DNA from: Aegilops tauschii subsp. strangulata
Lineage: Eukaryota > Streptophyta > Magnoliopsida > Poales > Poaceae
DNA length: 64,000 nt
Reading direction: 5' to 3'
Assembly: GCF_002575655.3 (NCBI RefSeq)
Contig: NC_053035.3
Span: 93,583,322-93,647,321, forward strand
This document shows positions 24,183 through 35,352 of the stretch, in pieces. Each line of letters opens with the position of its first letter. Within the stretch, counting starts at the first letter, position 1. The translations under genes and the position numbers were made by a program. The notes below the pieces were generated by a model. The model was not told where the DNA came from. It did no database searches and saw only the letters and a list, made by a program, of their open reading frames with translations.

Positions 24183-24564
24183 GTCGCACTCTTTTGATTC
24201 TGCTTATGTTATGCATTGCTTAAAATTACCTGCTACTTTATCGTCCTGTTCACCTCTTGGACTCCAAGTTAGGTCCAAATTAATGTTCAAACTTGAGTTC
24301 TAAACTAGTTTTGGGGCACATATCGAGGAAGCAATGAATAGTATATCTGTCTAATATCTGGTTCACCTAGGGTATGCCTATGTTGTTCATCTTGGGTGGG
24401 AAACAAATAGTAAAGCAATCATCATCTGTCTTTTTATTAAATTAAAGCAATCATCAGCCTGCTATCATTATTTTTGGATCCATCCACTGGTTGTTACCAT
24501 CACTCTAAATTTCTGCATGCTCTCCTTACATAATCTCACCATATTTTTTTCGTATGCATGTCAG

Positions 24565-25590
24565 ATATTGTACACAGTCATGCTGAACATGTAGAGAAAA
24601 AGAGAAGAGTTTTGCGCGGCAATACAATGTCATGCAGACATCGCTCCATGGTGGGTTCAATAGCAAACCCTCTCCACCCCTCTCCAGATTGTAATCCAGA
24701 GGAAGATATCTGTTCTGAGGCGGATTCAGACGGGGCTGACCACTCCTATTTACCCCCCAAGGTGTTTGCTCTACCTTGGCATGATGATGTTAGTCATATC
24801 ATACATATGTTGCCTTGTAGTGCCTACTTTTGACATCATATATGCCATCTGCTTAATTTAGACATGTTCTGTCGCCACCTGTTTAGTTTCTATATCATAT
24901 ATGGGAATTATGCAGTCTCATGTCTTTTAGCCAGCCATAATATATGTGAAATGTGCAATGCCATCCTGTTTAACCACGCATCATATATTTGAATGATATC
25001 TTGCCCATCCTTTTCTTCATTACATTTCCATTTGTCGACAATGTTTGTACATTAAACTACTCTTCCTGTGAATCGGCCATTTGGGTGGGAGATTGAAAAA
25101 TCTGGAGTGAAAACAAGGCCTTCAGAGCAGACAGTGCTACCTCTCGAAGGAGATCTCTTGTTGGGTCCCGATAGCTCCTCAGAGATGGATTCAGAGACAG
25201 ATGACCAGTCCTATTCCCCCATCAAGGTGTATGCTCTAACTTGGCACGACGTTTTAGTTATTCATCATATCTTTGAATTATGTTATGCTATGCTATCCAG
25301 TTTAGATAGACATCATACATGTGAAATTATGTCATGCTATCTGTTTTAGTTAGACAATATACATGTCAACTATTTCATGTCCTCTTTTTTCCACACTATC
25401 TATTGCATCTGTCTCTCATACAATGTCTGTACATTCAACTATGTTTCCTGTTTATCAGCCGTTTGAATTGGAGCGGGTGATGCCAGCATCTAGCGGACTA
25501 AAAACACGGTCTTCAAATAAAACAATGCTACCTCTTGGTGGAGATAGCACCCCGGTTGTACTGCATGAGAACCAGCCCTACCACACATAA
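24565..25590 (+). repeat. Second exon array: acidic SYxPxK exons
   Basis: Exons 24565-24761 and 25092-25226 end in DHSYLPPK and DQSYSPIK, each at phase 0 before GTG/GTATGCTCT and TTGGCA in the intron, so the exon and flanking intron were duplicated together. A third copy begins at 25459 (acceptor TATCAG then CCGTTTGAA) and shares KTRSSNKTMLPLGGD with the second (KTRPSEQTVLPLEGD). The second copy's ancestral acceptor reads TCGG instead of TCAG. A shifted AG at 25090-25091 would keep phase. The acidic end also resembles the end of the 22122 exon. Confidence 0.55.
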
Positions 25591-26394
25591 CCCAAACTCA
25601 CGCAGATTGTACCCCTACTGCGATGGACAGAGAACCAGCTTCACCCAATCTAACCCCAACCCCAGCAGATAGTAACCCAGTTCCTGTTGACATAACACCA
25701 TCTCCACCACAGAGCTCCCAAACAAGAGCAGTTAGTAAGGCAGCTCCAGTGCCCAAAGGGCCAGTACTACCACGGCGAACCCCAACTCCACCAGTTAGTA
25801 CGCCTATTCCTGTGGAGGAAGCACAACCAGCTAGTCGTACTATAGCATCTATCACATTTGATGTTGTTAAATCGTATGTGCGTATCTTCCCATCTTGGAA
25901 ATATTATACTGAAGATGAAGGAAAATGCCAGTTGCAGGTGTTTGTCCAGGAGTTATGTGTAAGTAATGTTATTCATGGCAATTACTTTGCTTTGTCCCAT
26001 ACATCCTACCTCCATGATGGTTATAATACAGCAAATTTTCCCATTTTCTCCATAGAGAAGGACCGATTTGGAAACTCAGGATGAGGTAACCTGTGCTAAT
26101 ACCTCTGCTATCTTCAAGAATGCTTGGTGGCAGTATCGGAATTACCTGAAGAAAACGTACTTCACCGGCAAAGAAACTCCTCAAATTCCCTTACGTTCTC
26201 CTAAGACACATTTACTGGATGATGACTGCGAACGCCTTGTTCTGTACTGGTCCCGAACCAAGAATGTGGTAAGGTCTATGAGCTCATTTTCTATTTTTAA
26301 GTACTATATTCTTGCGTCTTACTGTACTTTGTTCATGTAGAACAAGTGCCTAAACATGAAGAACAACTGTTCTAATTTAAGATTCCATTGCTAT

Positions 26395-26579
26395 CATAGT
26401 TCCAAAAGGCGCTAGGCGTTAATTGTGCATTTTTCCACCGCCTTACACTTTACTGACCAAAGCGCATGCTTATGCACAGTTATGCACAGATTAAGCGTAG
26501 TTATGCGCAATGCGTTTCGCCAACGCCTAGAGCCTAGGCGCGCTTAAGTGCTCGCTTAGCCGTGCCTTTTTCAACTATG
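26395..26579. mobile_element. hAT-type MITE inserted in a coding exon, 8-bp TSD
   Basis: The 185-bp element starts CATAGTTCCAAAAGGCG and ends TGCCTTTTTCAACTATG, which are inverted repeats of each other. It is flanked by an exact 8-bp duplication, ATTGCTAT, at 26387-26394 and 26580-26587. An 8-bp target duplication is the mark of the hAT superfamily. The interior has several GGCGC/AGGCG motifs and no coding capacity. It interrupts the frame KNNCSNLRFHC and brings an in-frame TAG within 25 bases. Confidence 0.85.
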
Positions 26580-27617
26580 ATTGCTATCGTGCATACTGCT
26601 TTGCTCTTGTATCACTGTATTTACTCATACAAACTTACTTTTAAATTGAAGGATCCAATCGAAACTCCAACGGCACAGCAGGTATGCTCACGCATGTTTC
26701 TTTAACAGGCTTGCTCTTATCAATAGCTCTGTTAATTTCAATTTCAATTGTGTATACAGTTGACTTCTCATATCATGCACATTACTAGCATCACAACAAA
26801 GCAAATAGTGTTGTTGTATATGTAGACCCGTGGTACCCATCTGAAATCTTGTTGTGCATTGTAGTTTCCCACACTTTGTATTCTTTCACTGTTGCTTTGT
26901 CTTGAACTGATATGATTTGAACTGTGTCTCTATTTTGATTTGGCAAGACAATGCAGTGACCATAGGACATAGATATATGTTTGTTTGGTGCTTTTATTAT
27001 GTACTAGTACTTGGCAATAGAAGACTTGGTAGTTTAATCATGTCCACCTTACCAATGAACTGGTTCACCGAAATGAGTTTCATATACTAGTACATGCTAA
27101 ATTGTTATGTGTCTGCTTGTTTCTTCTTTTAGAATGCTGACAGAATATTGGGGAAGAGTGCCTTATTAAGCAATGGTAAAGGAAGTAATGCAGATAAGGT
27201 TCAGAATAGCGACACATCCTTGTTGGTCTCCAACAAAGCTGATAAAACAACTAAGGAAGACTATCTCGAAGACAGTGAGACAACCCCAAAGTCCTATCTT
27301 GGTTTAGTGTTGGAGTTACTGGCCACTACCGCTTGCACAAGCTATTCATACTCACTGTCTGAATCAGTTCGGTTTCTTGAGTCTCAACTACAAGCTGAAA
27401 GACATCGATCAGCTGTGCTGCGACAAGAACCGGAAGGACTGCGGAAGTCCCTGGAGCATTCAGATGCATACTTTCTGGTGCAACAGCAAGCATTGGAGGA
27501 TTTTAGCGCCAAACAGGACAAAGCTAATAAGCTTGCTAAGCTTATTGCCAGCATGGTGGATACCACATTTCTTGAGCTCTTCTGAAGTTGTTTCAGTTAT
27601 GCTCTTGTTTTGCTGCC

Positions 27618-27730
27618 GCGTTTATTTGCACTGGTGGCCAATTTTGACGGCCAGTGTATGTAATATGCTGCTTTGTTCCCTATATTTGCACTGGTGGTGA
27701 ACTTTGATGCCCAGTGGATGTAATATGTGT
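27618..27730. repeat. Tandem 3'-UTR duplication
   Basis: About 50 bases (TTTGCACTGGTGG to CCAGTG-ATGTAATATG) occur twice, at 27627-27666 and 27687-27728, just after the stop of the preceding gene. AATAGCAGTAATAGG follows. It may include the polyadenylation region. Confidence 0.65.
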
Positions 27731-27839
27731 AATAGCAGTAATAGGCTAGCGTTAATTGCTTGCTTATTTATTACCTTATTGTCTTGTTTAGTTGTTTGCT
27801 TGTAGTCACTGCAGTTCTTTTTCTGTGTTTTTCTAGTGG

Positions 27840-29178
27840 CCACAATAACCTATCTTTGGAAACTAGGCCAAAATAATCATGGCAACACACGGACTGTTGT
27901 AACCATGGGCCTCCTGCAGGCCGTATGATCCATGGGCCTTCTACGGGCCATAGGATCCATCGGCCTTCTATACGGGCCGTAGGATCCATGGGCCTTCTAC
28001 GGGCCGTACGATTCATGGGCCTTTTACGGGCCGTAGGATCCATGGGCCTTCTACGGGGCATATCATCATTTCGCCAATCATGGGTCGTACTATTCGTGGA
28101 CAATAACGGGCCGTTAATAGGCCGTATTTGATAACTCTATGAAAACAGCCCAACGGGGTTTTTTTGACATGGAAACGGCCCAACGTATTATCGGGCCACA
28201 AACGGGCCGACTGTAACCACGGGCTGAATTTGGCCCACAAGCAGAAAATGACAGTAACGGGCCGTAAGTAAACGAATGTGGAAATGAGCCCAAGAATAAA
28301 TGGGCCCCGAGAAGGCCAAAAGATAACATGGGCTGGAAACGGCCCAACGGAATAATGGGCCGTTAATGGTTATAAAGTGATACACTGTTCATTACGGCCC
28401 AGTTTCACCCCGTGCCGTTAATGGGTATAAAGTGATACACTGTTCATTACGGGCCAGTTTTACCACGGGCCGTTAATGGGCTGAGAGTAATAAGGGCCTC
28501 ATATGGGCCGAAAGACGTCATGGGCCATACATGGGCCGGAAGTTAAAACGGGCTGGAGTTATATTGGACGACCCAGATGACGCTACTGGGCCTAATTTGG
28601 ATAGGCCGTAAACGGGCCCTGGGTTAGCGGGCTTTAAATGGGCTATATGCGGACAGGTCGTTCACAGGCTTGCCGTGGGCTGGCCCGCCACCTTTTGACC
28701 AAGTCAAACGGGCCGGCCTTTTCACAGGAATGGGCCTCTGTTGGGCCGTGCCACGTGTCAACGTATCATAGGCGCTTTGGGTCCAATGAGTTGATGACAT
28801 CTGTCCCAACGTTGAGCCGACACGTGTTTCCTCCAGCCAATGATGATTTTACACGTGGAAAATCCCCATTGGTCGGGGCTGTTAACGGGTTATCGGATCC
28901 AAAACCGGCCCGATAGCTTAACGGTGTTCCGTTACGGTGGATGCCACGTGTCGGTCACCCTTGACGAAAGCACTTCTGTGACGCGCAATTTATCGTCATG
29001 GAAGTGGACACTTCCGTGATGATAATTTTGGTAATGTCATGGAACACTTCTACGACAGCACAGGTATGACTATCTTGATTCTGTCATAAATTTGTCATGG
29101 ATGTACATGCATGACAGAAAACGTGACCTACTGTGACAAACGCGCATCATCACGGAAGTGTATTTTTTTTTGTAGTGT
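27840..29178 (+). mobile_element. Right end of a CACTA transposon with GGGCC-rich subterminal repeats
   Basis: The block ends TATTTTTTTTTGTAGTG at 29178; the complement begins CACTACAAAAAAAAATACAC, a CACTA terminus I recognise from Triticeae elements. Inside lie inverted and direct short repeats: CACTTCCGTGATGA and CATCACGGAAGTG, GTCATGGA and CATGACA. Further left, about 27895-28760, dozens of ACGGGCCGT or ATGGGCC motifs form the subterminal repeat region, with a 56-bp tandem duplication around 28370-28485 (ATAAAGTGATACACTGTTCA twice). The matching left end is not visible. The Transposase_24-like gene upstream may be this element's second gene. Confidence 0.7.
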
Positions 29179-30174
29179 AACCTCCACACCATAGCGCATC
29201 GTCCTCCTGCCTGGCACCACATCCGCCATGATCGCAAGCGCGAACGCTCTGTGGGAGAGCTTGTCTTCGGGGATGGAGCTCAAGGTCGCCGCCCTCACTC
29301 AAGTCGCCGCACAAGCAGTGGCCACGCTAGCGGCCGACGACGGGAGCACCGTCAGCCACGCGTCCTACTTGCGGCCGTCCAACGTCCGGCACCGCCGAGG
29401 TCGGGGACTCCTCCGAGGATGAGTAGGGCATGGGAGGCGGCAGGGCATGGTGTGCCAACTGGCCGGTCCATCTCCCGTGTTCTACTTTTCCTCGCCGGAG
29501 ACCGCAGCTTCACTCCACGGGTCTTGAACCCCGCCCCCGTACATGGAGATCGCAGATGGAGGACCTCGGTCGCCGCCGTAGAATAGGTTTAGGGTCAGGT
29601 TTCTTTTATTTTTCTGTCCTATAAAAGTTCAAAATGTAATGAAAATCTGCCGTTTTTGCATTAATCTCGGCCGGTGTATATGAACTTTCACAATAATATA
29701 GTATATTGTAGGAGTACTAGCAAGATGCCCGTGCGTTGCACAGAAGATCAAGATCTTGTGGGAAAAAAGGATGAACGAGGGAAGGCCTTATCTGCAAATG
29801 CACATTCACGCATTTCACATCTACGGGAACCTACGAAAGGGTTAACGTAAATTGCCTCTCTCTCTCTCCTCCCCTGATTTTCATGGTGGTGGGCCCCTCC
29901 CTCCCCCCAATCTACAATCAATAGCTCACATGTTTCACATTATGTTAATTACGTAACTGGGACTGCGTAGGTGTAGCATTACTCGTCCTAAAAAACCCAA
30001 CTAAGCCAACCTCCCAGCATATCACGCGGGAAAAGACCCGGCCGCACCGTTTTAGTCGGGATTACCGGATTACTAGTAGTAGTATCGATGGATCGCGCGA
30101 AGCAACAAGTTTTTTTTAGTGAGCGGAGCACCTAGTTTAAAAGGGAAAAAAAGTGGTACACTCACAGCACCCCT
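29179..30174. other. Unassigned stretch between CACTA end and Gypsy element
   Basis: A GC-rich ORF at 29228-29422 (64 codons, start MIASANALWESLSSGMELK) has no homology I recognise. A CT microsatellite lies near 29850-29872. The phrase GATGCCCGTGCGTTGCAC near 29725 is a frequent grass repeat string that I cannot place in a named family. The last five bases, CCCCT, are the target duplication of the next element. Confidence 0.4.
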
Positions 30175-30651
30175 TGTCGGTGTCAAAACCGGCGGATCTC
30201 GGGTAGGGGGTCCCGAACTGTGCGTCTAGGATCGATGGTAACAGGAGATGGGGGACACGATGTTTACCCAGGTTCGGGCCCTCTCTGTGGAGGTAATACC
30301 CTACTTCCTGCTTGATTGATCTTGATGAATACGAGTATTACAAGAGTTGATCTACCACGAGATCATAATGGCTAAACCCTAGAAGTCTAGCTTGTATGAC
30401 TATGGTAATGAATATCCTATCCGGACTACACCCTCCAGTTTATATAGACACCGGAGGGATCTAGGGTTACATAGAGTCGGTTACATAGGAAGAAATCTTT
30501 GTAGTTGATCGCCAAGTTTGCCTTCCACGCCAAGGAGAGTCCAATCCGGACACGGGTACAATCTTCGGCCTTCATGTCTTCACAGCCCATCAGTCCGGCC
30601 CATGGATAACAGGCCGGATGCCCGAGGACCCCTTAGTCCAGGGCTCCCACA
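30175..30651 (-). repeat. 3' LTR (left)
   Basis: Starts TGTCGGTGTC and ends GGGCTCCCACA. On the minus strand a TATA-like TCTATATAAAC lies near 30438-30450, as in the other LTR. Confidence 0.9.
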
Positions 30652-31202
30652 GTAGCCCCTAAACCTGGCTTCAATGACGAGGAGTCCGGCGTGTAGATTG
30701 TCTTCGACATTGCAAGGCGGGTTCCCTTCTATCCGAACTCCAAGATAGTCTTCGGACGCGATGATAGTATCCGGGCCTGTCACACACACACCATACACAA
30801 CCACAGAGAGAATATAATTTTGCACGAGTTCAATCTGCCTACAAACTTCGGTTGCATGACATCACGTCCGACCGGTCATAATTCCGGACCGTTTTGTGCC
30901 CGACGCTCCACGTCCCGAGGCGCGGTTGCCATTGGCACGTCCTGTCGAAGCAGAGATCGTGCCCCCCTTATAGTGGGATTCTCATCAATGCGGGCATGGG
31001 TAACCCAACCGCGCCGTTTATACAACCCTTGGGAATAGGCAAATTTTAAGGCGAGTGAGGAGGCGTTCAATATTCACTGCCCTTATAAGGGGATAAGGAT
31101 TCCCTCTTCCTCTCTCACGCCCTCTCTTTGTCTCCGCCCTTCCAATCTTGAGCTCCAGCGCCCAAGTTCTCATCTCCTTTCCACTCAAGCAAGCACTCAA
31201 CC

Positions 31203-34177
31203 ATGTCCGGATCCGGAGGTCAGGGCAAGTGGATGGTCTCCTCCGTCAAGGAGGAGGACATTACTGAGCTTCGGGCGGCCGGGTATTTGGCGAAGGAGAT
31301 CGCCCACCGTCTGCCGACTGAGGGACATGTCGTCCCTACGCCGAAGCCCACCGAGAGGGTAGTATTCATCCCCCATTTCTTCTGCGGGCTAGGGTTTCCA
31401 CTCCACCCTTTCGTCCGCGGGCTGACGTATTATTACGGGATAGATTTCCATGATCTGTCCCGGAATTCCTTCCTCAACATCTCGGCGTTTATCGTCGTGT
31501 GTGAGGCCTTCCTCCGCATCCAACCCCACTTCAGGCTGTGGCTCAAAGTCTTCAACGTGAAGCCAAAGGTGGTGGATGGCCAGCACGCGAAGTGCGGAGG
31601 AGCCATGGTGAGTAAGTTGTCCAACGTCTCTTGGCCCAAAGGCACTTTTGTTGACACAGTAAAGGAGTGGCAGAAACAGTGGTCTACATCACGGAACCCC
31701 GCGGCACCACCTGGGCTACAGCTGCCGAGTTCCGCTCCGGCGCTCCAATGCGACTCACCTCCTGGGTCGAGAAGGGTCCGGACTGGTGTTCGCCCGACGA
31801 GCTGATAGCGCTGCAGACGCGCGTTCAAAGCATGGTAAACAAAAACGTCAAGCTTGTTGATGTAATCCAGGTGATGCTAGTTCGCCGGATTCTCCCGTGC
31901 CAGCGCAAAAGTCGCCCTCTGTGGGAGTTTAATCCGAAGAAGCACCAAACCCTGGAGAGGCTCTTCGAAACTACTCACAAAGGTGCCTGGAAGTTGCTCT
32001 TTAAGGGCAACGAGAAACCGCCGGCCATGGATTCAGACTGTGGTCACAAGTGTAAACACCCCGCCAGCGAGGTATGTTATTTTTGGCGTATCCCCTACTT
32101 GTTTGTTTCGAGGATGATGTCTGAGCTATTAGCAATTGCTTTTTCAGGACTGGATGGAGAGGGCGAAGCGGATCCAGTGTCCGGCTCCGCTGCCTAAAGA
32201 ACCGGTCATCCCGCGTCTGGCGAAGATGCTGGTGCCGGCACCATATAAGGCTTCGGAGAAGAAAGCCAAGAAGAAGGCCAAGGGGGCCAAAAAAGGCCCC
32301 CGCCGCAAGGGTACTTCGGCGTGACGTCCGGAGACGAAGAGACCCATTCCTTCGTTCCTGAGGAGGACGAGGAGGAGGAGGGGAACAACACTCCCAACCG
32401 AGGAGGGAAAGAAGAAGAGGGCAGCTTCCGCGCATCTAGAGGCGGAATCACCCAAGAAGGGGAAGGGCGTCCCAGCGGTCAACACCACGTGGGACGTTGA
32501 TAGCAGTCCGGAACGACGCCCTCGCACTAAGCCCCAGGCCGCATCGTAAGTGTCATGACTCATACATGCGCATATCCGGCCCTTTCTCTTCATCATCTTG
32601 ATATGGTTAACTGTACTATTGCAGTCTGGCCCGCGACCACATCCAGCGATCCTCATCCGGAGGTTCGTTGGATCTGGCAGAAATGGCCAGCATGTCGCCG
32701 CCGCCTGCTTATTCCCCTGGGGCCAGGGACGACACTGAAGTGTTGTCCTGGAGGATCGCTCCGAGCCGGGGAGGAGCCCAGGATGCTGGCCGGGAGGCGC
32801 CACAAGGTGAGACCTCCACTGCCGGACGCATGGGGGAGCAGATCCCCATGGAGACTGGCGAAGAGGGCCGTATTCAGTTTGGCCCTCAGCCCAATATGAT
32901 TCCGGAGACCCATATGGCTCCGAAATCGGGCGAGCAACCCCCTTCAAAGGAGGGGGGTGCACCGATTCCACCGGTGGCCCCCGTCCAACCCGGGGCGCCA
33001 GATAACCTGAGGGAGGCGCTACGAGGCGCCTCCGTTGTGGACGAGCACCGTGTCCTTATGGGTGCGGTGATCGAGAAGGTGCAGTCCGCCAAAAGTGGAC
33101 TGAACGGAGCCTGCAGCAACCTATTGACAGGTTTCGAGGTAAGTGACGTAGAAAGAGAAAAACCCCATGTAGACAGTAGCCCCTGAGACACTGTCCGGTG
33201 TTTGGCGAGAAGAACCGAACATAGGATCAATCTTTTGTTATAGGAGACTAACTTAATAGGTATGAATAAGCAGGCATCGCTGTTAGCCGCGACCTCGCAT
33301 GCTGCCAAAGTCTCTAAACTGAAGTAGAGGCTGGAGCGGATCGAGAACAAGCTCGGCGAGGTGAAGATTTGGCTCCAGGAGAAGCAAGGTGAGTGACGAC
33401 TTGCTGTGTGTTCGGAAAGAATAAGCGGTGTATATTGACCGTAGTGTCATCATACGTGTAGGAGCCGCAACCGAGGTCAGGGCCCTAAAAAAGGCCCTGG
33501 GTGAAGCCGAGGGGAAGGCTGTCCGGCAGCAAGCCGCCCGTAAAAAGCTCAAGGCCTGGGTCAAGGAGGTCCAGCAGGAGCTCCAGGACGCGGTGAAGAA
33601 GTGCGAAGCCTTGGAGCGTGAGGCGCCGGTTCGAGAGACTGAACTTACCAAGTTTCGCCAGGGTGAGGAGGCCACACGGAATGAGTCTCGGGATGCTCTC
33701 TAGGAGATCCAGGAGGCTAAAAAGATCGCAGCGGGTAAGGCATTTAACATGCAAAGCAAGTATGCGGAGAGGAAGTACCTTTTACTAACCCGGATTCGGA
33801 GTTGCCCAGGGGCGTTTGCGGATCTGCCATGCAGCGTGTCCGATGCTGCGGAGTTCTTTCGGGCCAGAGAGGGGAGCTCCACGGAGAAGTTCTTCTGGTC
33901 GCAGTACGCTGTGCCGGAGCATCCGGTGCCCTTCACCGACCAGCTGAAACAGCTGGTGGAGCTGCATAGGGTGGCCGAACTAGCCATGAAGGATTTGATA
34001 ATCCGGCTCTGGCCAGCCGAGGCTATGCCCGGTAGCTACTTCGGACTCGTGAAGCGGCTGGTGGAAGCCTGTCCGCAGCTAGACATCGTCAAGCGATCGG
34101 TCTGCATCGAAAGTGCCCGCATGGCCTTTGCCCATTGCAATGAATACATTTGTGTTGTCTTTGCTTTGTATGATTGA
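31203..34177 (+). pseudogene. Antisense Transposase_28-type gene inside the Gypsy element
   Basis: The start codon at 31203 gives a protein with PTERVVFIPHFFCGLGFPLH, FVRGLTYYYGIDFHDL and CEAFLRIQPHFRLW at residues about 45-110, the Pfam 'putative gypsy type transposon' (Transposase_28) signature. A single-base loss near 31681 shifts the frame; the expected reading resumes in the next frame with YITEPRGTTWATA. A donor at 32071 (GCGAG then GTATGT) and an acceptor at 32148 lead to a Lys/Ala-rich exon. Later exons encode a coiled coil (33460-33700: RALKKALGEAEGKAVRQQ) and a terminal block at 33749-34177. The protein family is common in grass Gypsy elements and its role is unknown. Its orientation is opposite to gag. 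The frameshift and a TAG at 33703 suggest decay, but splicing could remove part of this. Confidence 0.7.
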
Positions 34178-35352
34178 AACAAAGTCGGTTTGCAATATAA
34201 TGTTTGTTATGTTTTGATTGTGTCCTCCTGTGCGGCCGCAGTGTATGGAATTTGAGGGTTGGCCAATCGTCGGCTTCTGCCCTCACGTAGGTAGTACGGA
34301 GGTGTTCGGGATGGAATCTAAACAATCTTGATCCAATTATATGGTCCTTGAAGGAGTTGTTTAGCGCAACGAACCAGGCAATCAGACTATGCGGCTTAAA
34401 CGCCCTCACTTAGCCATAGGAGTTTTATAATAAAACATGGGCGCAGCCCCTGGTGTGCGGACTAGGGTGCTGTCAGCGTCTAATCGGGAAGTACTGATCC
34501 TTCGCATAATGCGGAAAAAATCTCTAGCGATTTGTAACCCTCGAACAGCTGACCGGCTCTCGCCGCATCATGACAGTCAATTTTCGGCTTTTTCTACTGA
34601 GGTGCTCATCCGGTTTAGACCAGGGCACAATCGCAGTAGTTCTCCCTTTACTACCCTAGCCGATGTAGCGGAACATAGGGTAGCAAGCACACGAGTCGGG
34701 CAACCCAACTATTGACCAAAGACATGATTCGGAGCCAATGCATATAATGCTAAATTCGGGGTGCCAAACTTTTCTATAAGAAGTGTTCGGACTTTGTTGC
34801 CGTGTTATGGGGCGATGAGGAGCCCCTGGCGAATATGAAATGTATCAGAAATGTACGGATGCTAGAAAATAAGTAATTAAAGGAAAGCAGCAGGAGAACG
34901 GAGATAGTATCTGGGGCCTTTGAACTGTTTCCATTATAGTTGGATTAATGCGTCAAAGCACATTGATACAAAACAGTGCAATAAGCAACCGGCTATTTGA
35001 CATGCCACGACCAAAGGAGAGCTGCAGTTGGGTACTGAAAGAAAAAGGTAGAGTGATCGTTGGATTGTCCTCTAGGGCTTCCCCGGTATACCTGTGCTCT
35101 GTGCCCATCTGGTGTACTTATCCTTTGACAGGACCAGTAATCAGGCCGTCGAAGGGGGGCTGTATAAAAGAAACCTGAAAATAGGGAAAAGGAAACAATG
35201 AAGTTATATGTGAGCCTGGGATCGGTCTAGCCAAACTGTGGATCACGAGCTAGTTGTGCCTCCGTCGATGCCCATGGAATTTTGAGTGCGTAATTATGTA
35301 CGCGTGGTACGAATGCCACTACCTCATTGGGACTAGGATGGAGGCTGAATTG
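34178..35352. other. Non-coding interior of the Gypsy element
   Basis: There are no recognisable motifs on either strand. This is the interval where RT, RNase H and integrase would lie in an autonomous relative, so it marks the deleted or replaced pol region. Confidence 0.5.

Larger units (their letters stand above)
22122..27585 (+). pseudogene. Multi-exon Transposase_24-like (Ptta/En/Spm) gene with exon arrays, probably disrupted
   Basis: Proposed exons by GT/AG and phase are 22122-22369, 23313-23498, a degenerate 24001-24182, 24565-24761, 25092-25226, 25459-25958, 26056-26268, 26341 on, 26652-26681 and 27133-27585. Exons 25459-26268 end in a Pro-rich linker and then a domain like plant Transposase_24: IFPSWKYYTEDEGKCQLQVF, IFKNAWWQYRNYLKKTYF and CERLVLYWSR. 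The next exon has KNNCSNLRFHC, matching that family's lysine-rich segment. The last exon gives a coiled coil (SVRFLESQLQAERHRSAVLR) and a stop at 27583. Defects: exon 25459-25958 is 500 bp and needs one frameshift near 25566; a MITE splits the 26341 exon; one array exon has a stop. The family is tied to CACTA elements, and a CACTA right end follows at 29178. It may be the TNPA-like gene of that element, or a domesticated relative. The start codon is uncertain, because 21987 is also in frame. Confidence 0.6.

Noticed and set aside
27820..27838. TTTTTCTAGTG as a second CACTA right end
   Set aside because: Resembles the terminus at 50038, but no subterminal repeats lie to its left and no matching left end is seen.
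29228..29586. Small GC-rich ORFs after the CACTA end as host genes
   Set aside because: Overlapping short frames with no recognisable domain or splice support; kept only as unassigned DNA.
32144..32971. 275-codon minus ORF inside the Gypsy element
   Set aside because: Shadow of the plus-strand Transposase_28 exons; no homology of its own.
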